Positions 1 to 10,043 of a stretch of DNA of 58,606 nt are shown here, in pieces. The notes beneath the pieces are model-generated. The model was given only the letters and a program-made list of their open reading frames with translations. It had not been told where the DNA came from and ran no database searches. Where the stretch lies: assembly GCA_019119615.1 (NCBI GenBank), contig DWWQ01000048.1:1-58606 (forward strand), written 5' to 3'. The DNA is from Candidatus Alistipes stercoravium. GTDB taxonomy: Bacteria; Bacteroidota; Bacteroidia; Bacteroidales; Rikenellaceae. Numbering within the stretch: the stretch's first letter is position 1; each line of letters opens with the position of its first letter. A program made the position numbers and the translations under genes.

Positions 1-236
1 GATTTCACTTCGACTTGGGGCGTGATGTTCTCCAGGGCCTGTTTCCAGATTTCCAGCGGAGATTTATCAGCATCCTTCATCTTCTTGCCGACGATCTCCA
101 GCGAGTCGTAGAAAATCGTGTAGGCAATACTCTTCTTACCATCCAGCATAAGGTTGTTCACGAAACGGGTAACGGCCACGTCTCCGAACTTCGGATCCGG
201 AAGTAGAATTCGCTTCTTTGGCTTAGCTTTTCTCAT
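1..236 (-). CDS. rpsG: 30S ribosomal protein S7, C-terminal part missing
   Basis: Primary 16S rRNA-binding protein that nucleates assembly of the small-subunit head. The reading frame starts with ATG at 236 ([20 protein letters not shown]) and contains the family hallmark [15 protein letters not shown]; about 78 residues are present before the window edge, so the C-terminal half is lost. It follows rpsL by 41 bases on the same strand, the usual str-operon order, and probably shares the rpsL promoter. The identification is secure; only the 3' limit is unknown. Confidence 0.97.
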   Translation of the reverse strand, partial: MRKAKPKKRILLPDPKFGDVAVTRFVNNLMLDGKKSIAYTIFYDSLEIVGKKMKDADKSPLEIWKQALENITPQVEVK

Positions 237-277
237 TGCTATTTAAAATATACGCTTGTTATTGATTTCTCGTTTGA

Positions 278-658
278 CTATTTGCCTGCCTTGGGGCGCT
301 TGGCTCCGTACTTCGAACGACGCTGGCGACGTCCGTCCACACCGGCCGAATCGAGCGCACCGCGCACGAGGTGGTAACGTACACCGGGGAGGTCCTTCAC
401 ACGACCGCCGCGGACGAGCACGATCGAGTGCTCCTGCAGGTTGTGGCCTTCACCGGGAATGTAGGCATTGACCTCCTTGCCGTTGGTCAGACGAACACGC
501 GCCACCTTACGCATAGCCGAGTTAGGCTTCTTCGGGGTCGTCGTGTACACACGGGTACAAACGCCACGGCGCTGGGGACACGCTGCGAGTGCCGGGGACT
601 TCGACTTGTCCTCCATGCTTACTCGACCGTTTCTCACTAACTGTTGAATAGTTGGCAT
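278..658 (-). CDS. rpsL: 30S ribosomal protein S12
   Basis: Decoding-centre protein of the small ribosomal subunit, 126 residues, full length. The two conserved loops are present: [16 protein letters not shown], which holds the lysine that changes in streptomycin resistance (here the sensitive-type KKPNS), and [10 protein letters not shown] with [14 protein letters not shown]. The basic C-terminus ends [13 protein letters not shown]. It is first in the str operon ahead of rpsG, and a strong Bacteroidetes promoter lies about 60-85 bases upstream. Nothing unusual in sequence. Confidence 0.99.
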   Translation of the reverse strand: MPTIQQLVRNGRVSMEDKSKSPALAACPQRRGVCTRVYTTTPKKPNSAMRKVARVRLTNGKEVNAYIPGEGHNLQEHSIVLVRGGRVKDLPGVRYHLVRGALDSAGVDGRRQRRSKYGAKRPKAGK

Positions 659-715
659 TTCTTAAACTGTCCTTTAATGGTTAAAAAATCTATTTCCATT
701 GTCCAAAATGGACTG

Positions 716-744
716 CAAAGGTACGCATTTTTTTGGATTTACAA
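716..744 (-). promoter_or_regulatory. Promoter of rpsL-rpsG
   Basis: Read on the minus strand: TTG (744-742), an 18-base spacer, then TACCTTTG (723-716), a perfect match to the Bacteroidetes -7 consensus TAnnTTTG. The predicted start near 709 leaves a leader of about 50 bases before the rpsL ATG. The rest of the 659-1029 gap holds this promoter and the dps terminator; I see nothing else in it. Confidence 0.85.
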
Positions 745-976
745 TATATATGCACTGCTTTTTTCGCGATTTTTCAGCTTTTTACACCTCGAATGATTCT
801 TTTTATTTATAAGATTTACAAAATCATAAGAATACATTTATATTATTTCCGGCAAACGGTTGGAAATCCGGCGGTTGTCATCGGATACCATACACCGGCC
901 GGAACCGGCACCGGCAGCCCGGCTCCGGACCTTCCGGAACCGGGCACACAAAGCCGCAGACCGCTCCGCCGACACG

Positions 977-1010
977 AAAAAAAGGGGCGTATCCTTATAG
1001 GATACACCCC
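977..1010 (-). terminator. Rho-independent terminator of dps
   Basis: On the minus strand an 11-bp stem (1010-1000 with 994-984, one G-T wobble) with a five-base loop is followed by seven T (983-977). It lies 20 bases after the dps stop codon. Confidence 0.85.
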
Positions 1011-1029
1011 TTCCACACACAACCTGAAC

Positions 1030-1518
1030 CTATTTTTCCAGGCCGCGGTCCGAGGAGGCAACCAGCATCCAGACCAGTTTCTCCTGCTCCTTCAGATAGT
1101 CGCTCATCAGGGCGGCCGTCGCCTCGTCGCCGGCCCCGGAAGCCTGGGCCATCAGCGCACGCTCGGCGCCGATCAGATGTCCGTAGCTCTCGAGCACCAG
1201 CGAGATCGCCTCGTCGGAGCGGGTGATGCCCGCCACCTCACTCAGGCGCGCCGTACGCAGGTACTCGCTGTACCGGTTTTCGGGCGTATCGCCGAGGGTG
1301 AGGATCCGCTCGGCCAGCTCGTCGGCCTTGGCCGCCGCATCGTTGTAGAGCTCCTCGAACTTGGCGTGGAGGACGAAGAAGCCGCGGCCGCGGATATTCC
1401 AGTGTACGCCGCGCAGGTTCGAATAGAAGACCTGATAGTCGGCCAGAAGCTGCTTGAGGGAAGCGATTACGCCCGGCAGGGCGGATGCGTCGAGATGCAG
1501 ATAATTCAAGGTTTTCAT
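1030..1518 (-). CDS. dps: Dps-family ferroxidase / DNA starvation protein
   Basis: Dodecameric mini-ferritin that oxidises and stores iron using peroxide and protects DNA during oxidative stress, 162 residues. The dinuclear ferroxidase ligands are all present with E. coli Dps spacing: H39 (GVHWNIRG), H51, E55, D66 and E70 (in DELAERIL). I chose the ATG at 1518 (MKTLNYLHLD) rather than the in-frame ATG at 1557, because the promoter at 1568-1598 puts the RNA start within a few bases of 1557. It is a single-gene unit with its own promoter and terminator. No OxyR site is recognisable by eye. Confidence 0.94.
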   Translation of the reverse strand: MKTLNYLHLDASALPGVIASLKQLLADYQVFYSNLRGVHWNIRGRGFFVLHAKFEELYNDAAAKADELAERILTLGDTPENRYSEYLRTARLSEVAGITRSDEAISLVLESYGHLIGAERALMAQASGAGDEATAALMSDYLKEQEKLVWMLVASSDRGLEK

Positions 1519-1567
1519 AACAGTACTTTTTATTGGTTTTACAAATATTGTTTTCATTTTTCATAGG

Positions 1568-1598
1568 AAAAGATAATACACGAAATCGGGTTTGTCAA
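1568..1598 (-). promoter_or_regulatory. Promoter of dps
   Basis: Minus strand: TTG (1598-1596), a 20-base spacer, then TATCTTTT (1575-1568), seven of eight matches to TAnnTTTG. It implies an RNA start near 1561 and a leader of about 43 bases to the ATG at 1518. Confidence 0.7.
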
Positions 1599-1967
1599 AT
1601 TGTTATTTTTTATGGTTCAATAAGTTGCCCCTATATCGGGGCTGCACGGCACGCGGCAGTCGTTTTGCGGGGCAGGAGTACTGCCGCGATTTTTCAGAAG
1701 GCCGGCCGCAGCGTCGGAATCCGGGGAAAATCCGCAGCCGGAAGGGTTCGGCATCCGGCACAAAGGCGGAAACAGAAACAGGCAGGGGAGCGGGCCCGGA
1801 AGCGGCAGGGAAACCGGCAGGAAGGCAGGCCGAAAGCGACCCGGGAATGAGCCGCAACGAAAACGGCGGGCCACTCCTCCAGCCGCCGCCGGAGCCGAAT
1901 CGCGCACGGCGTTCCTATTTATTTGGTATAAAGGCGCGGAAAATCGCGAAAAACGGAAAGTTTTGCT
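1599..1967. other. Gene-free stretch with two hairpins, dps-leuS gap
   Basis: No convincing gene is present. Two inverted repeats are seen. One is GCCCC (1627-1631) with GGGGC (1638-1642). The other is CGCGGCAG (1652-1659) with CTGCCGCG (1681-1688), followed by five T on the plus strand (1690-1694), which looks like a weak plus-strand terminator. From about 1695 to 1915 the DNA is purine- and GC-rich without recognisable signals. Short open frames here on both strands have low-complexity Arg/Gly/Pro-rich translations and are not believed. Confidence 0.4.
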
Positions 1968-1975
1968 TAATTTTG
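1968..1975 (+). promoter_or_regulatory. Probable -7 element for leuS
   Basis: TAATTTTG matches TAnnTTTG and lies 33 bases before the leuS ATG. I do not see a well-placed TTG -33 element, so confidence is moderate. Confidence 0.5.
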
Positions 1976-2008
1976 CGGGAAATTCGGCAATAAAATCGCA
2001 AACACGAT

Positions 2009-4765
2009 ATGGAATACAACTTCAAGGAGATCGAATCCAAGTGGCAGCAGCGCTGGAGAGAACGGAAGACCTACCACGTCGAGGTAGACCCCTCGCGCCC
2101 GAAATTCTATGTGCTCGACATGTTCCCCTATCCGTCGGGAGCCGGCCTGCATGTGGGCCACCCGCTGGGCTACATCGCCTCGGACATCTACTCGCGCTAC
2201 AAGCGGCTCAAGGGATTCAACGTCCTGCACCCGATGGGTTACGACGCCTTCGGACTTCCGGCCGAGCAGTACGCCATCCAGACGGGGCAGCACCCGGCGG
2301 TAACGACCGAGCGCAACATCGCCCGCTACCGCGAGCAGCTGGACAAGATCGGCTTCTCGTTCGACTGGGACCGCGAGGTCCGCACCTGCGACCCGAAATA
2401 CTACAAGTGGACCCAGTGGGCCTTCCTCGAGATGTTCACCCACTACTACGACAACCGCCGCCAGCAGGCCCGGCCCATTGCGGAGCTCGAAGCGGCCTTC
2501 GCCGCAAAGGGCACCGAGGGGCTCGATGCCGCCTCGACGCAGGAGCTGCACTTCACGGCCGCGGAATGGAACGCCTGGGACGAGGCGCGGCGCGAGCAGG
2601 TGCTGCAGAACTACCGCCTGGCCTACCGTGCCGACACGATGGTGAACTGGTGTCCGCAACTGGGCACGGTGCTCGCCAACGACGAGGTGCGCGACGGACT
2701 GTCGGTGCGCGGCGGCTTCCCCGTGGAGCAGAAGCGCATGAAGCAGTGGCTGCTGCGCGTTACGGCCTACGCCCAGCGGATGCTCGACGGGCTGGAGGGG
2801 CTCGAGTGGAGCGATTCGCTCAAGGAGATTCAGCGCAACTGGATCGGCCGCTCGGTCGGCGCCCAGGTCTTCTTCGACATCCAGGGTTCGGAGCGCAAGC
2901 TGGAGATCTTCACCACGCGTCCCGACACGATCTTCGGCGTAACGTTCATGGTCATCGCCCCCGAGCACGAGTGGGTCGGCGAGCTCACGACGCCCGAGAA
3001 CCGGGCCGCCGTCGAGGCCTACATCGCCGAGGCGCGCAAACGCTCGGAACGCGAGCGCATCGCCGAGACGCGGCGTGTGAGCGGCGTACCGACGGGATCC
3101 TTCGCCATCAACCCCTTCACGGGCAAGGCCATTCCGATCTACATCTCGGACTATGTGCTCGCCGGCTACGGTACGGGAGCCATCATGGCCGTGCCGGCGC
3201 ATGACTCGCGCGACTACGCCTTCGCCCGCCACTTCTCCCTGGAGATCGTCCCGGTGGTCGAGGGCGGCGACATCGAGAAGGAGTCCTACGACGCCAAATC
3301 GGGCCGCATGATAAACTCGGACTTTCTCAACGGCATGGACGTCAAGGAGGCCATCGTGCGGATGTTCGACGAGGTCGAGCGCCGCGGTCTGGGCAAGCGG
3401 CTGGTCAATTACCGCCTGCGCGACGCCATCTTCTCGCGCCAGCGCTATTGGGGCGAGCCCTTCCCGATCTATTATAAGGGAGATATCGCCTGCCCGCTCT
3501 CCGAGGAGCAACTGCCCCTCGAGTTGCCGCCGATCGAGGACTTCGGGCCCACGGCCGAGGGCGAACCGCCCTTGGCCCGCGTCAAGGGGTGGCATACCCC
3601 CGAGGGATACCCCTACGAGCTCTCGACGATGCCCGGATTCGCCGGGTCGTCGGCCTACTACCTCCGCTACATGGATCCCCACAACGACCAGGCGCTCGTC
3701 GGCCGCGAGGCGGACAACTACTGGCGCAATGTCGATCTCTACGTCGGCGGCATCGAGCACGCCACGGGACACCTGATGTATTCGCGCTTCTGGAACATGT
3801 TCCTCTACGACCTGGGGTATGTCTGCGAGGCGGAACCCTTCCGCAAGCTCGTCAATCAGGGCATGATCCAGGGCCGTTCGAACTTCGTCTACCGCGTCGT
3901 CGGCACCAACAAGTTCGTCTCGCTCGGCCTCAAGGATCAGTACGAAACGCAGGAGATCCACGTTGATGTGAACATCGTGAAGAACGATATCCTCGACCTG
4001 GAGGCCTTCCGCCGCTGGATGCCCGATTTCCAGGACGCCGAATTCATCCTCGAGGAGGGCAAGTACGTCTGCGGCTGGGCCATCGAGAAGATGTCGAAGT
4101 CGATGTACAACGTCGTGAATCCCGACTACATCGTCGAGAACTACGGCGCCGATACGCTACGCATGTACGAGATGTTCCTCGGACCGCTCGAGCAGTCGAA
4201 ACCCTGGGACACGAACGGCATCGACGGCGTGCACAAGTTTCTGCGCCGCTTCTGGCGCCTCTTCTTCGACCGCGACGGCCGCTTCATCGTAACGGACGAG
4301 GCGCCGACCGAGAAGGAGTTGCGCACGCTGCACAAGACGATCCGCAAGGTTACGGACGACATCGAGAACTTCTCGTTCAACACCTCCGTGGCGGCCTTCA
4401 TGATCTGCCTCAACGAGTTGGGCGAGTGCCCGAAGCGGGCGATTCTCGAACCGCTGACGGTGCTGATCGCCCCCTTCGCCCCGCACCTGGCCGAGGAGCT
4501 GTGGGAGGCGCTCGGCAAGAGCGGCTCGGTCTGCGACGCGCAGTATCCGGTCTGCGACGAGAAGTACCTTGCGCAGAGCAGCTTCGAGTACCCCGTATCG
4601 ATCAACGGAAAGCTTCGCTTCAAGAAGGAGTACGCCACCGCGATGAGCCCTGCGGAGATCCAGGCCGACGTGATCCTCGCTCCCGAGGCGCAGAAATGGA
4701 TCGACGGGAAGACCCCCAAGAAGGTGATCGTCGTCCCGGGCAAGATCATCAACATCGTCATCTGA
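2009..4765 (+). CDS. leuS: Leucyl-tRNA synthetase
   Basis: Class Ia synthetase that charges tRNA-Leu, 918 residues, cytoplasmic. The HIGH signature is HVGH at residues 48-51 (after FPYPSGAGL), the KMSKS signature is exact at 694-698 ([14 protein letters not shown]), and the large CP1 editing domain lies between, with the T-rich stretch TTRPDTIFG. The anticodon-binding and C-terminal domains follow, ending in [15 protein letters not shown], typical of bacterial LeuRS. The ATG at 2009 ([16 protein letters not shown]) is the family start. It is monocistronic, with a strong terminator 41 bases after the stop. Confidence 0.99.
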   Translation: MEYNFKEIESKWQQRWRERKTYHVEVDPSRPKFYVLDMFPYPSGAGLHVGHPLGYIASDIYSRYKRLKGFNVLHPMGYDAFGLPAEQYAIQTGQHPAVTTERNIARYREQLDKIGFSFDWDREVRTCDPKYYKWTQWAFLEMFTHYYDNRRQQARPIAELEAAFAAKGTEGLDAASTQELHFTAAEWNAWDEARREQVLQNYRLAYRADTMVNWCPQLGTVLANDEVRDGLSVRGGFPVEQKRMKQWLLRVTAYAQRMLDGLEGLEWSDSLKEIQRNWIGRSVGAQVFFDIQGSERKLEIFTTRPDTIFGVTFMVIAPEHEWVGELTTPENRAAVEAYIAEARKRSERERIAETRRVSGVPTGSFAINPFTGKAIPIYISDYVLAGYGTGAIMAVPAHDSRDYAFARHFSLEIVPVVEGGDIEKESYDAKSGRMINSDFLNGMDVKEAIVRMFDEVERRGLGKRLVNYRLRDAIFSRQRYWGEPFPIYYKGDIACPLSEEQLPLELPPIEDFGPTAEGEPPLARVKGWHTPEGYPYELSTMPGFAGSSAYYLRYMDPHNDQALVGREADNYWRNVDLYVGGIEHATGHLMYSRFWNMFLYDLGYVCEAEPFRKLVNQGMIQGRSNFVYRVVGTNKFVSLGLKDQYETQEIHVDVNIVKNDILDLEAFRRWMPDFQDAEFILEEGKYVCGWAIEKMSKSMYNVVNPDYIVENYGADTLRMYEMFLGPLEQSKPWDTNGIDGVHKFLRRFWRLFFDRDGRFIVTDEAPTEKELRTLHKTIRKVTDDIENFSFNTSVAAFMICLNELGECPKRAILEPLTVLIAPFAPHLAEELWEALGKSGSVCDAQYPVCDEKYLAQSSFEYPVSINGKLRFKKEYATAMSPAEIQADVILAPEAQKWIDGKTPKKVIVVPGKIINIVI

Positions 4766-4806
4766 CAAACGGCGTGCCCGCCCGCCGGGCGCTCCGAGAC
4801 AGTACC

Positions 4807-4836
4807 GAAAGCCCCGCCCCGCCGCGGGGCTTTCTT
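4807..4836 (+). terminator. Terminator of leuS
   Basis: An 11-bp perfect stem GAAAGCCCCGC (4807-4817) with GCGGGGCTTTC (4824-4834), six-base loop, and a short T-containing tail. It separates leuS from the esterase gene. Confidence 0.75.
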
Positions 4837-4855
4837 CGAAACACCGACACCGCAC

Positions 4856-5785
4856 ATGAAACCGATCCTTACGCTGCTTGCAGCCCTGCTCCCGCTCTTC
4901 GCCGCAACGGCCCAGAGCCACGGGGAGACAGCCGTCATCCCAATCTGGGACAACTCGACGGCGCCGCACTCGAACGGCATCACGGCCGCCGAGTCGGAGC
5001 CCGAGCCCTGCCGCCTGGAGAACACCACCGGGGCCGCACTCCACCTCTACGCCGCCGACCCGGCGCACGACACGGGCATGGCCGTGGTGATCTGCCCCGG
5101 AGGGGGCTACATGAAGCTCTGCATGGATTACGAGGGTTATGATGTCGCCCGCTGGTTCGCCGCGCAGGGCATCACGGCCGCGGTGCTCAAGTACCGTCTG
5201 CCGAACGGCCATCCCGAGGTACCGTTGGAGGATGCCCAGCAGGCGCTGCGGATCCTGCGGGGCGAGGTCCCGGGTGCCGAAGGGCACACCGCCGCCCGCG
5301 TCGGCATCGCGGGATTCTCGGCCGGTGGCCATCTCGCGGCGGCCGTCTCGACGCTCGGCACGGTACGGCCCGACTTCACGCTGCTCTTCTACCCGGTAAC
5401 GGCCGACGGCACGCTCTCGGGATGCCGCATCACCTTCGACCGCCTGCTGGGCGATCGCGAGGGCGATCCGGCAGCGGTCGAGGCCTGGACGCCGCTCCGC
5501 CACATCACGCCGGAGACGCCCCCGGCGCTGCTCTTCCATTCGGACGACGACCCGATCGTCCCGCCGACGAACAGCACGGCCTACTACGAAGAGCTGAAAC
5601 GCTGCGGCACGCCGGCCGCCCTGCACATCTACCCCGCAGGCGGGCACGGCTGGGGCATCCTCGACGCCTTCCGTTTCCGCGACGACTGGCAGCGCACGGT
5701 GCTCGACTGGCTCGGACGCCTGCCGGCCCCGGCCGCGGAGCACGCCGAAGCGAAAAACCCCGCCGCAGAGGCGCCGGAGCGCTGA
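4856..5785 (+). CDS. Secreted alpha/beta-hydrolase, acetylesterase-like
   Basis: 309 residues with a clear signal peptide (MKPILTLLAALLPLFAATAQ, cleavage near 20), so probably periplasmic. The serine-hydrolase catalytic set is complete: oxyanion loop PGGGY (81-85), nucleophile S155 in GFSAGG, acid D232 in DDDPIVP, and H264 in GGHGWG. This arrangement fits the BD-FAE / acetyl-xylan esterase-like family, whose members remove acetyl or short acyl groups from carbohydrates or small esters; the substrate here cannot be read from sequence. It stands alone between the leuS terminator and the prfA promoter, not in a polysaccharide utilisation locus. The ATG at 4856 begins the signal peptide, so the start is firm. 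Confidence 0.9.
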   Translation: MKPILTLLAALLPLFAATAQSHGETAVIPIWDNSTAPHSNGITAAESEPEPCRLENTTGAALHLYAADPAHDTGMAVVICPGGGYMKLCMDYEGYDVARWFAAQGITAAVLKYRLPNGHPEVPLEDAQQALRILRGEVPGAEGHTAARVGIAGFSAGGHLAAAVSTLGTVRPDFTLLFYPVTADGTLSGCRITFDRLLGDREGDPAAVEAWTPLRHITPETPPALLFHSDDDPIVPPTNSTAYYEELKRCGTPAALHIYPAGGHGWGILDAFRFRDDWQRTVLDWLGRLPAPAAEHAEAKNPAAEAPER

Positions 5786-5820
5786 CGGGCGCCGGCCGGG
5801 CGAAATCCGACGGCCCGGTA

Positions 5821-5850
5821 TTGCCGTTTCGTGAATATTGCCTATCTTTG
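5821..5850 (+). promoter_or_regulatory. Promoter of prfA
   Basis: TTG (5821-5823), 19-base spacer, TATCTTTG (5843-5850): a complete Bacteroidetes promoter. The RNA start near 5857 gives a leader of about 67 bases and places transcription downstream of the in-frame ATG at 5831, which excludes that earlier start. Confidence 0.85.
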
Positions 5851-5923
5851 CACGGATAAACGCCCGTGCTCGGGCGGCCGCGGCGGCAAGCGCCGCACAC
5901 AAGAAGACAAACAAACACCACTT

Positions 5924-7009
<1,086 letters not shown>

Positions 7010-7119
7010 CCCTCCGCGACCGTAAAGGACGGGGTGCGCACGCGGAATTTCCGCCCGATGCACCGCTCCGTCCGACGAATGAGAACAATAAACCGGGGCC
7101 CGGCCCCGTTCTGCGGATA

Positions 7120-7668
7120 ATGAAGATGATGAAAAGGATGCTCATAGTGTGGGGTGTCGTGCTGTGCGCCGTGCTTCCGGCCGCCGCGCAGAAGCCGCTC
7201 TACATCGTGAACGGAGAGCCCCGCGAGGAGATCGCCTCGATACCCCCCGAGGATATCGAGCGCGTCGAGTCGCTCCCGGCCGACGAGCAGTCCATCGCCC
7301 GCTACGGCGAGAGGGCCTCGAACGGCGTCATCCTCATCACACTCCGCTACGATCAACCCGCTGCCTTTCCCTCCGATTCGACCTATAGTCAGTACATCGC
7401 CCGCCGCGTCGTCTGGAGCGACACCGACCCCGTGGCGCGCGTCATTCTGCGCTACAAGATCACGACCGACGGCCGCGCCGTCGTCGATCAGGAGCTCGAA
7501 GTTACCGACAACCGGCTCAAGCGACGCATCCTGAAGGTCATGGAGGAGGCTCCGAGGTGGCAACCCGCGCAGAAGAACGGCGTGCCCGTGGAGAGCGAAG
7601 GCGTCCTGCGCATCCAGTTGCCCGAAGGTCGCCGCATGCCCCGACAGGCGGAATTGGTGTATCGGTAA
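7120..7668 (+). CDS. Small exported protein, receptor-plug-like plus TonB C-terminal-like segments
   Basis: 182 residues with a signal peptide (about 1-23). Residues 27-77 (YIVNGE... IPPEDIERVESL ... YGERASNGVILITL) copy the plug signature of SusC-type TonB-dependent receptors (VDGV ... IE.I.VLKDASA..YG..GANGVI.ITTK). Residues 90-168, with ARVILRYKITTDGRAVVDQ and a PRWQPA-like segment, resemble the TonB C-terminal domain. No beta barrel follows, so this is not a truncated receptor in the ordinary sense. Similar plug/TonB pairings occur at the C-termini of some Bacteroidota regulatory proteins. It could bind receptor plugs or TonB, but this is inference. The gene follows prfA by 110 bases; no clear promoter is seen. 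Confidence 0.7.
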   Translation: MKMMKRMLIVWGVVLCAVLPAAAQKPLYIVNGEPREEIASIPPEDIERVESLPADEQSIARYGERASNGVILITLRYDQPAAFPSDSTYSQYIARRVVWSDTDPVARVILRYKITTDGRAVVDQELEVTDNRLKRRILKVMEEAPRWQPAQKNGVPVESEGVLRIQLPEGRRMPRQAELVYR

Positions 7669-7694
7669 GCAACCAATTCCAAACACCTTTTTTT

Positions 7695-8600
7695 ATGAAA
7701 ACCAATTCACTGTCCGCCTGGATCCTCGCCGTGAGACCCTACAGTCTCGGCAACTCGGTCATTCTCGTACTTATCGCCTCGGCCATGGCCTACATGAGCG
7801 GCGGGTTCCGCCCCCTGCCGGCCCTGCTGTGCCTGTTGTTCGCCCTGCTGATGCAGTGCACGGCCAACCTCGTAAACGACCTCTGGGACTTCATGAAGGG
7901 GGCCGACCAGCCCGACCGTCTCGGACCCGACCGCGCCTTCGCCAAGGGATACATCACCCTGCGGGCCATGAAACTCGGCATCGCGGGATTCACCCTCGCG
8001 GCCGGCATCACGGGCCTCGGCATCCTTCTCGCGGTACACGACACGCTGCCCCACCGCGGCTGGGAACTCGTCGCCGTGGGCATCGCCTGCCTCGTCTTCG
8101 CCTATTTCTACACCGCGGGGCCGTGGCCCCTGGCCTATCACGGGATGGGCGACATCGCCGTCATCCTCTTCTTCGGGCTGATCCCCGTGGGATTCACCTA
8201 CTACCTCCAGACCGGCGTGTGGACCTCGGAGGTTACGCTCGTCGCGCTCGCATGCGGGCTGGTCATCGACACGATGCTCATGGTGAACAACTTCCGCGAC
8301 CGCACGGAGGACGCCCGCTGCGGAAAAAGAACCGTCGTCGTCGCCTTCGGCGCCGGCGTGGGCCGCTGGGGATACCTGCTGCTGGGACTCGGCGCCGTCG
8401 TGCTCTGCCTGGCGCTGCTGGGCTGGGGCCACTGGGGAGCAGCGCTGCTGCCGCTCGTCTACGGCGCGGCGCACACGGCGACATGGCGCAAGATGGTCCG
8501 CATCGACCACGGCGACGAGCTGAACGTCTGTCTGGGCGAAACGGCCCGCAACATCCTGCTCTTCGGAGCACTCATGACCCTCGGAATCCTGCTGGGATGA
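7695..8600 (+). CDS. menA: 1,4-dihydroxy-2-naphthoate polyprenyltransferase
   Basis: Integral membrane UbiA-family enzyme that attaches the polyprenyl tail to dihydroxynaphthoate in menaquinone synthesis, 301 residues. The first Asp-rich motif is N61-D62-L-W-D65 with D71 (NDLWDFMKGADQPDR) and the second is NNFRDRTEDARCGKRT, the MenA pattern binding prenyl-diphosphate magnesium. Hydrophobic segments fit eight to nine membrane helices. The ATG at 7695 (MKTNSLSAWILAVRPYSLG) is the family start; the open frame continues upstream without family similarity. Its stop overlaps the xseA start (ATGA), so they are translationally coupled although functionally unrelated. Confidence 0.94.
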   Translation: MKTNSLSAWILAVRPYSLGNSVILVLIASAMAYMSGGFRPLPALLCLLFALLMQCTANLVNDLWDFMKGADQPDRLGPDRAFAKGYITLRAMKLGIAGFTLAAGITGLGILLAVHDTLPHRGWELVAVGIACLVFAYFYTAGPWPLAYHGMGDIAVILFFGLIPVGFTYYLQTGVWTSEVTLVALACGLVIDTMLMVNNFRDRTEDARCGKRTVVVAFGAGVGRWGYLLLGLGAVVLCLALLGWGHWGAALLPLVYGAAHTATWRKMVRIDHGDELNVCLGETARNILLFGALMTLGILLG

Positions 8601-9844
8601 TCCCCCCGGAACGACATATCACCCTCGGCGAGCTGCAGCGGCTCGTGCGGCAGACGCTCGAGGAGCGTTTCGCCCTGCCGCTGTGGGTGAGTGCCGAAAT
8701 CGCCGACCTCAAGGTAAACTACTCGGGACACTGCTACCTCGAGCTGGTCGAGAAGGGGGGCGCCAACGGCGTCCCCACGGCCCAGGCCCGCGCCGTCATC
8801 TGGCGCAGCCACTACCCGCGGATTGCCGGGTATTTCGAGGCCGAGACGGGACAGAAGCTCGGCGCCGGCATGCAAATCCTGGCCAAGGTACTCATCTCGT
8901 ACCACGAACTCTACGGATTCTCGCTCCAGATCACCGATCTGGACCCCGCCTATACGCTCGGCGAGATGGAACGCCAGCGCCAGCAGACCATCGCCCAGCT
9001 CCAGAACGACGGCGTCTGGGAGATGAACCGCCAGGTGCCGCTGCCCGCGATCGTACAGCGCATCGCCGTGGTTTCAAGCGCCCAGGCCGCCGGCTATCAG
9101 GATTTCTGCAAGGAGCTCGCGAAGAGCCCCTACCGCTTCCGTCTGACGCTCTTCGACGCCTTCATGCAGGGCGCCGCCGCCGAGGAGTCGATCATCGGGG
9201 CGCTCTGCGCCGTGGTCGCCCGAGCGGAGGAGTTCGACGCCGTGGTGCTGATCCGCGGCGGCGGCTCGCGCAGCGACCTCAACTGCTTCAACGCCTACCG
9301 CCTCTGCGCACACATCGCGCAGTTCCCGCTGCCCGTTCTCACGGGCATCGGCCACGACAAGGATGTCAGCGTCGCCGACATGGTGGCCCACCTGGCGCTG
9401 AAGACCCCGACGGCCGTCGCCGCATGGCTCGTGGAGCGGATGGCGGAGGCCGATGCGCGGCTCGACAACGCCGCCCTGCAGCTGCACGACGCCACGACGG
9501 CCCTGCTGCACGGCGCCGCGGTGCGGCTCGAACGCCTCGCAGGCGACCTGCGGCAGGCCTGTGCCCTGCGCACGGCCCGCGAAAGCGCACGGCTGGAGCT
9601 TTGGGCCGCGACGCTGCCCGATGCCGTGCGGGCCTATCTCGAAAAGGAACGCCTGCGGCTCGAAAACGCTGCACAGACCATTGCCGCACACGCGCCCGAG
9701 CGGATCCTGCGGCTGGGTTTCGCCGTGGTCCGCACGAAGGGACGGGCCGTAACCTCGGCCGGAGCCGTTGCCGCGGGGGACCGGCTGCGCATCGAGGTGG
9801 CGGACGGAAGGATCGAAGCGACCGTAACGCAAACCACGAAATAG
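8597..9844 (+). CDS. xseA: Exodeoxyribonuclease VII large subunit
   Basis: Catalytic subunit of the single-strand-specific exonuclease VII, 415 residues. It has the N-terminal OB fold (ITLGELQRLVRQTLEE ... LPLWVSAEIADLK ... GHCYLEL) followed by the catalytic domain with RIAVVSSAQAAGYQDF, VVLIRGGGSRSDLNCF, GIGHDKDVSVADMVAH and LKTPTAVAAWL, then a helical region and a small C-terminal domain (GFAVVRTKGR). It starts inside the menA stop codon and is followed after seven bases by xseB, giving the complete two-subunit enzyme in one operon. Confidence 0.97.
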   Translation: MIPPERHITLGELQRLVRQTLEERFALPLWVSAEIADLKVNYSGHCYLELVEKGGANGVPTAQARAVIWRSHYPRIAGYFEAETGQKLGAGMQILAKVLISYHELYGFSLQITDLDPAYTLGEMERQRQQTIAQLQNDGVWEMNRQVPLPAIVQRIAVVSSAQAAGYQDFCKELAKSPYRFRLTLFDAFMQGAAAEESIIGALCAVVARAEEFDAVVLIRGGGSRSDLNCFNAYRLCAHIAQFPLPVLTGIGHDKDVSVADMVAHLALKTPTAVAAWLVERMAEADARLDNAALQLHDATTALLHGAAVRLERLAGDLRQACALRTARESARLELWAATLPDAVRAYLEKERLRLENAAQTIAAHAPERILRLGFAVVRTKGRAVTSAGAVAAGDRLRIEVADGRIEATVTQTTK

Positions 9845-9851
9845 AAACGAT

Positions 9852-10043
9852 ATGGCAAAGAAGCAACTCACCTACGGCGAGGCGACGGCACAGATCGAGA
9901 AGATCCTCGCCCGCCTGCGCAGCGAGGAGATGGATGTGGACACCCTCGCCGCCGAAGTCAAGCGTGCCACGGAGCTCATCGCCTCGTGCAAGGAGCGGCT
10001 GCGCAAGGCCGAGGAGGAGGTAAACAAAATCCTCGAGGCATGA
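9852..10043 (+). CDS. xseB: Exodeoxyribonuclease VII small subunit
   Basis: 63-residue helical partner of XseA (MAKKQLTYGEATAQIEKILA ... RSEEMDVDTLAAEVKRATEL ... CKERLRKAEEEVNKILE). Length and the EMDVDTL pattern are typical. Several small subunits bind each large subunit. It begins seven bases after xseA, and its TGA overlaps the ATG of the next gene. Confidence 0.96.
   Translation: MAKKQLTYGEATAQIEKILARLRSEEMDVDTLAAEVKRATELIASCKERLRKAEEEVNKILEA

Noticed and set aside
1519..1557. Thirteen-residue N-terminal extension of Dps
   Set aside because: The predicted RNA start is about four bases upstream of this ATG and the extension is not typical of the family.
1533..1993. Small open frames between dps and leuS
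   Set aside because: Frames on both strands overlap one another, have Arg/Gly/Pro-rich translations and no initiation signals.
1967..3961. Open frame of 664 codons antisense to leuS
   Set aside because: It mirrors the GC-rich third positions of leuS; its translation is Arg/Leu/Val/Asp-rich without any domain.
7094..7108. Possible terminator after prfA (CGGGGCC/GGCCCCG)
   Set aside because: The loop would be one to three bases and there is no adequate T-run.
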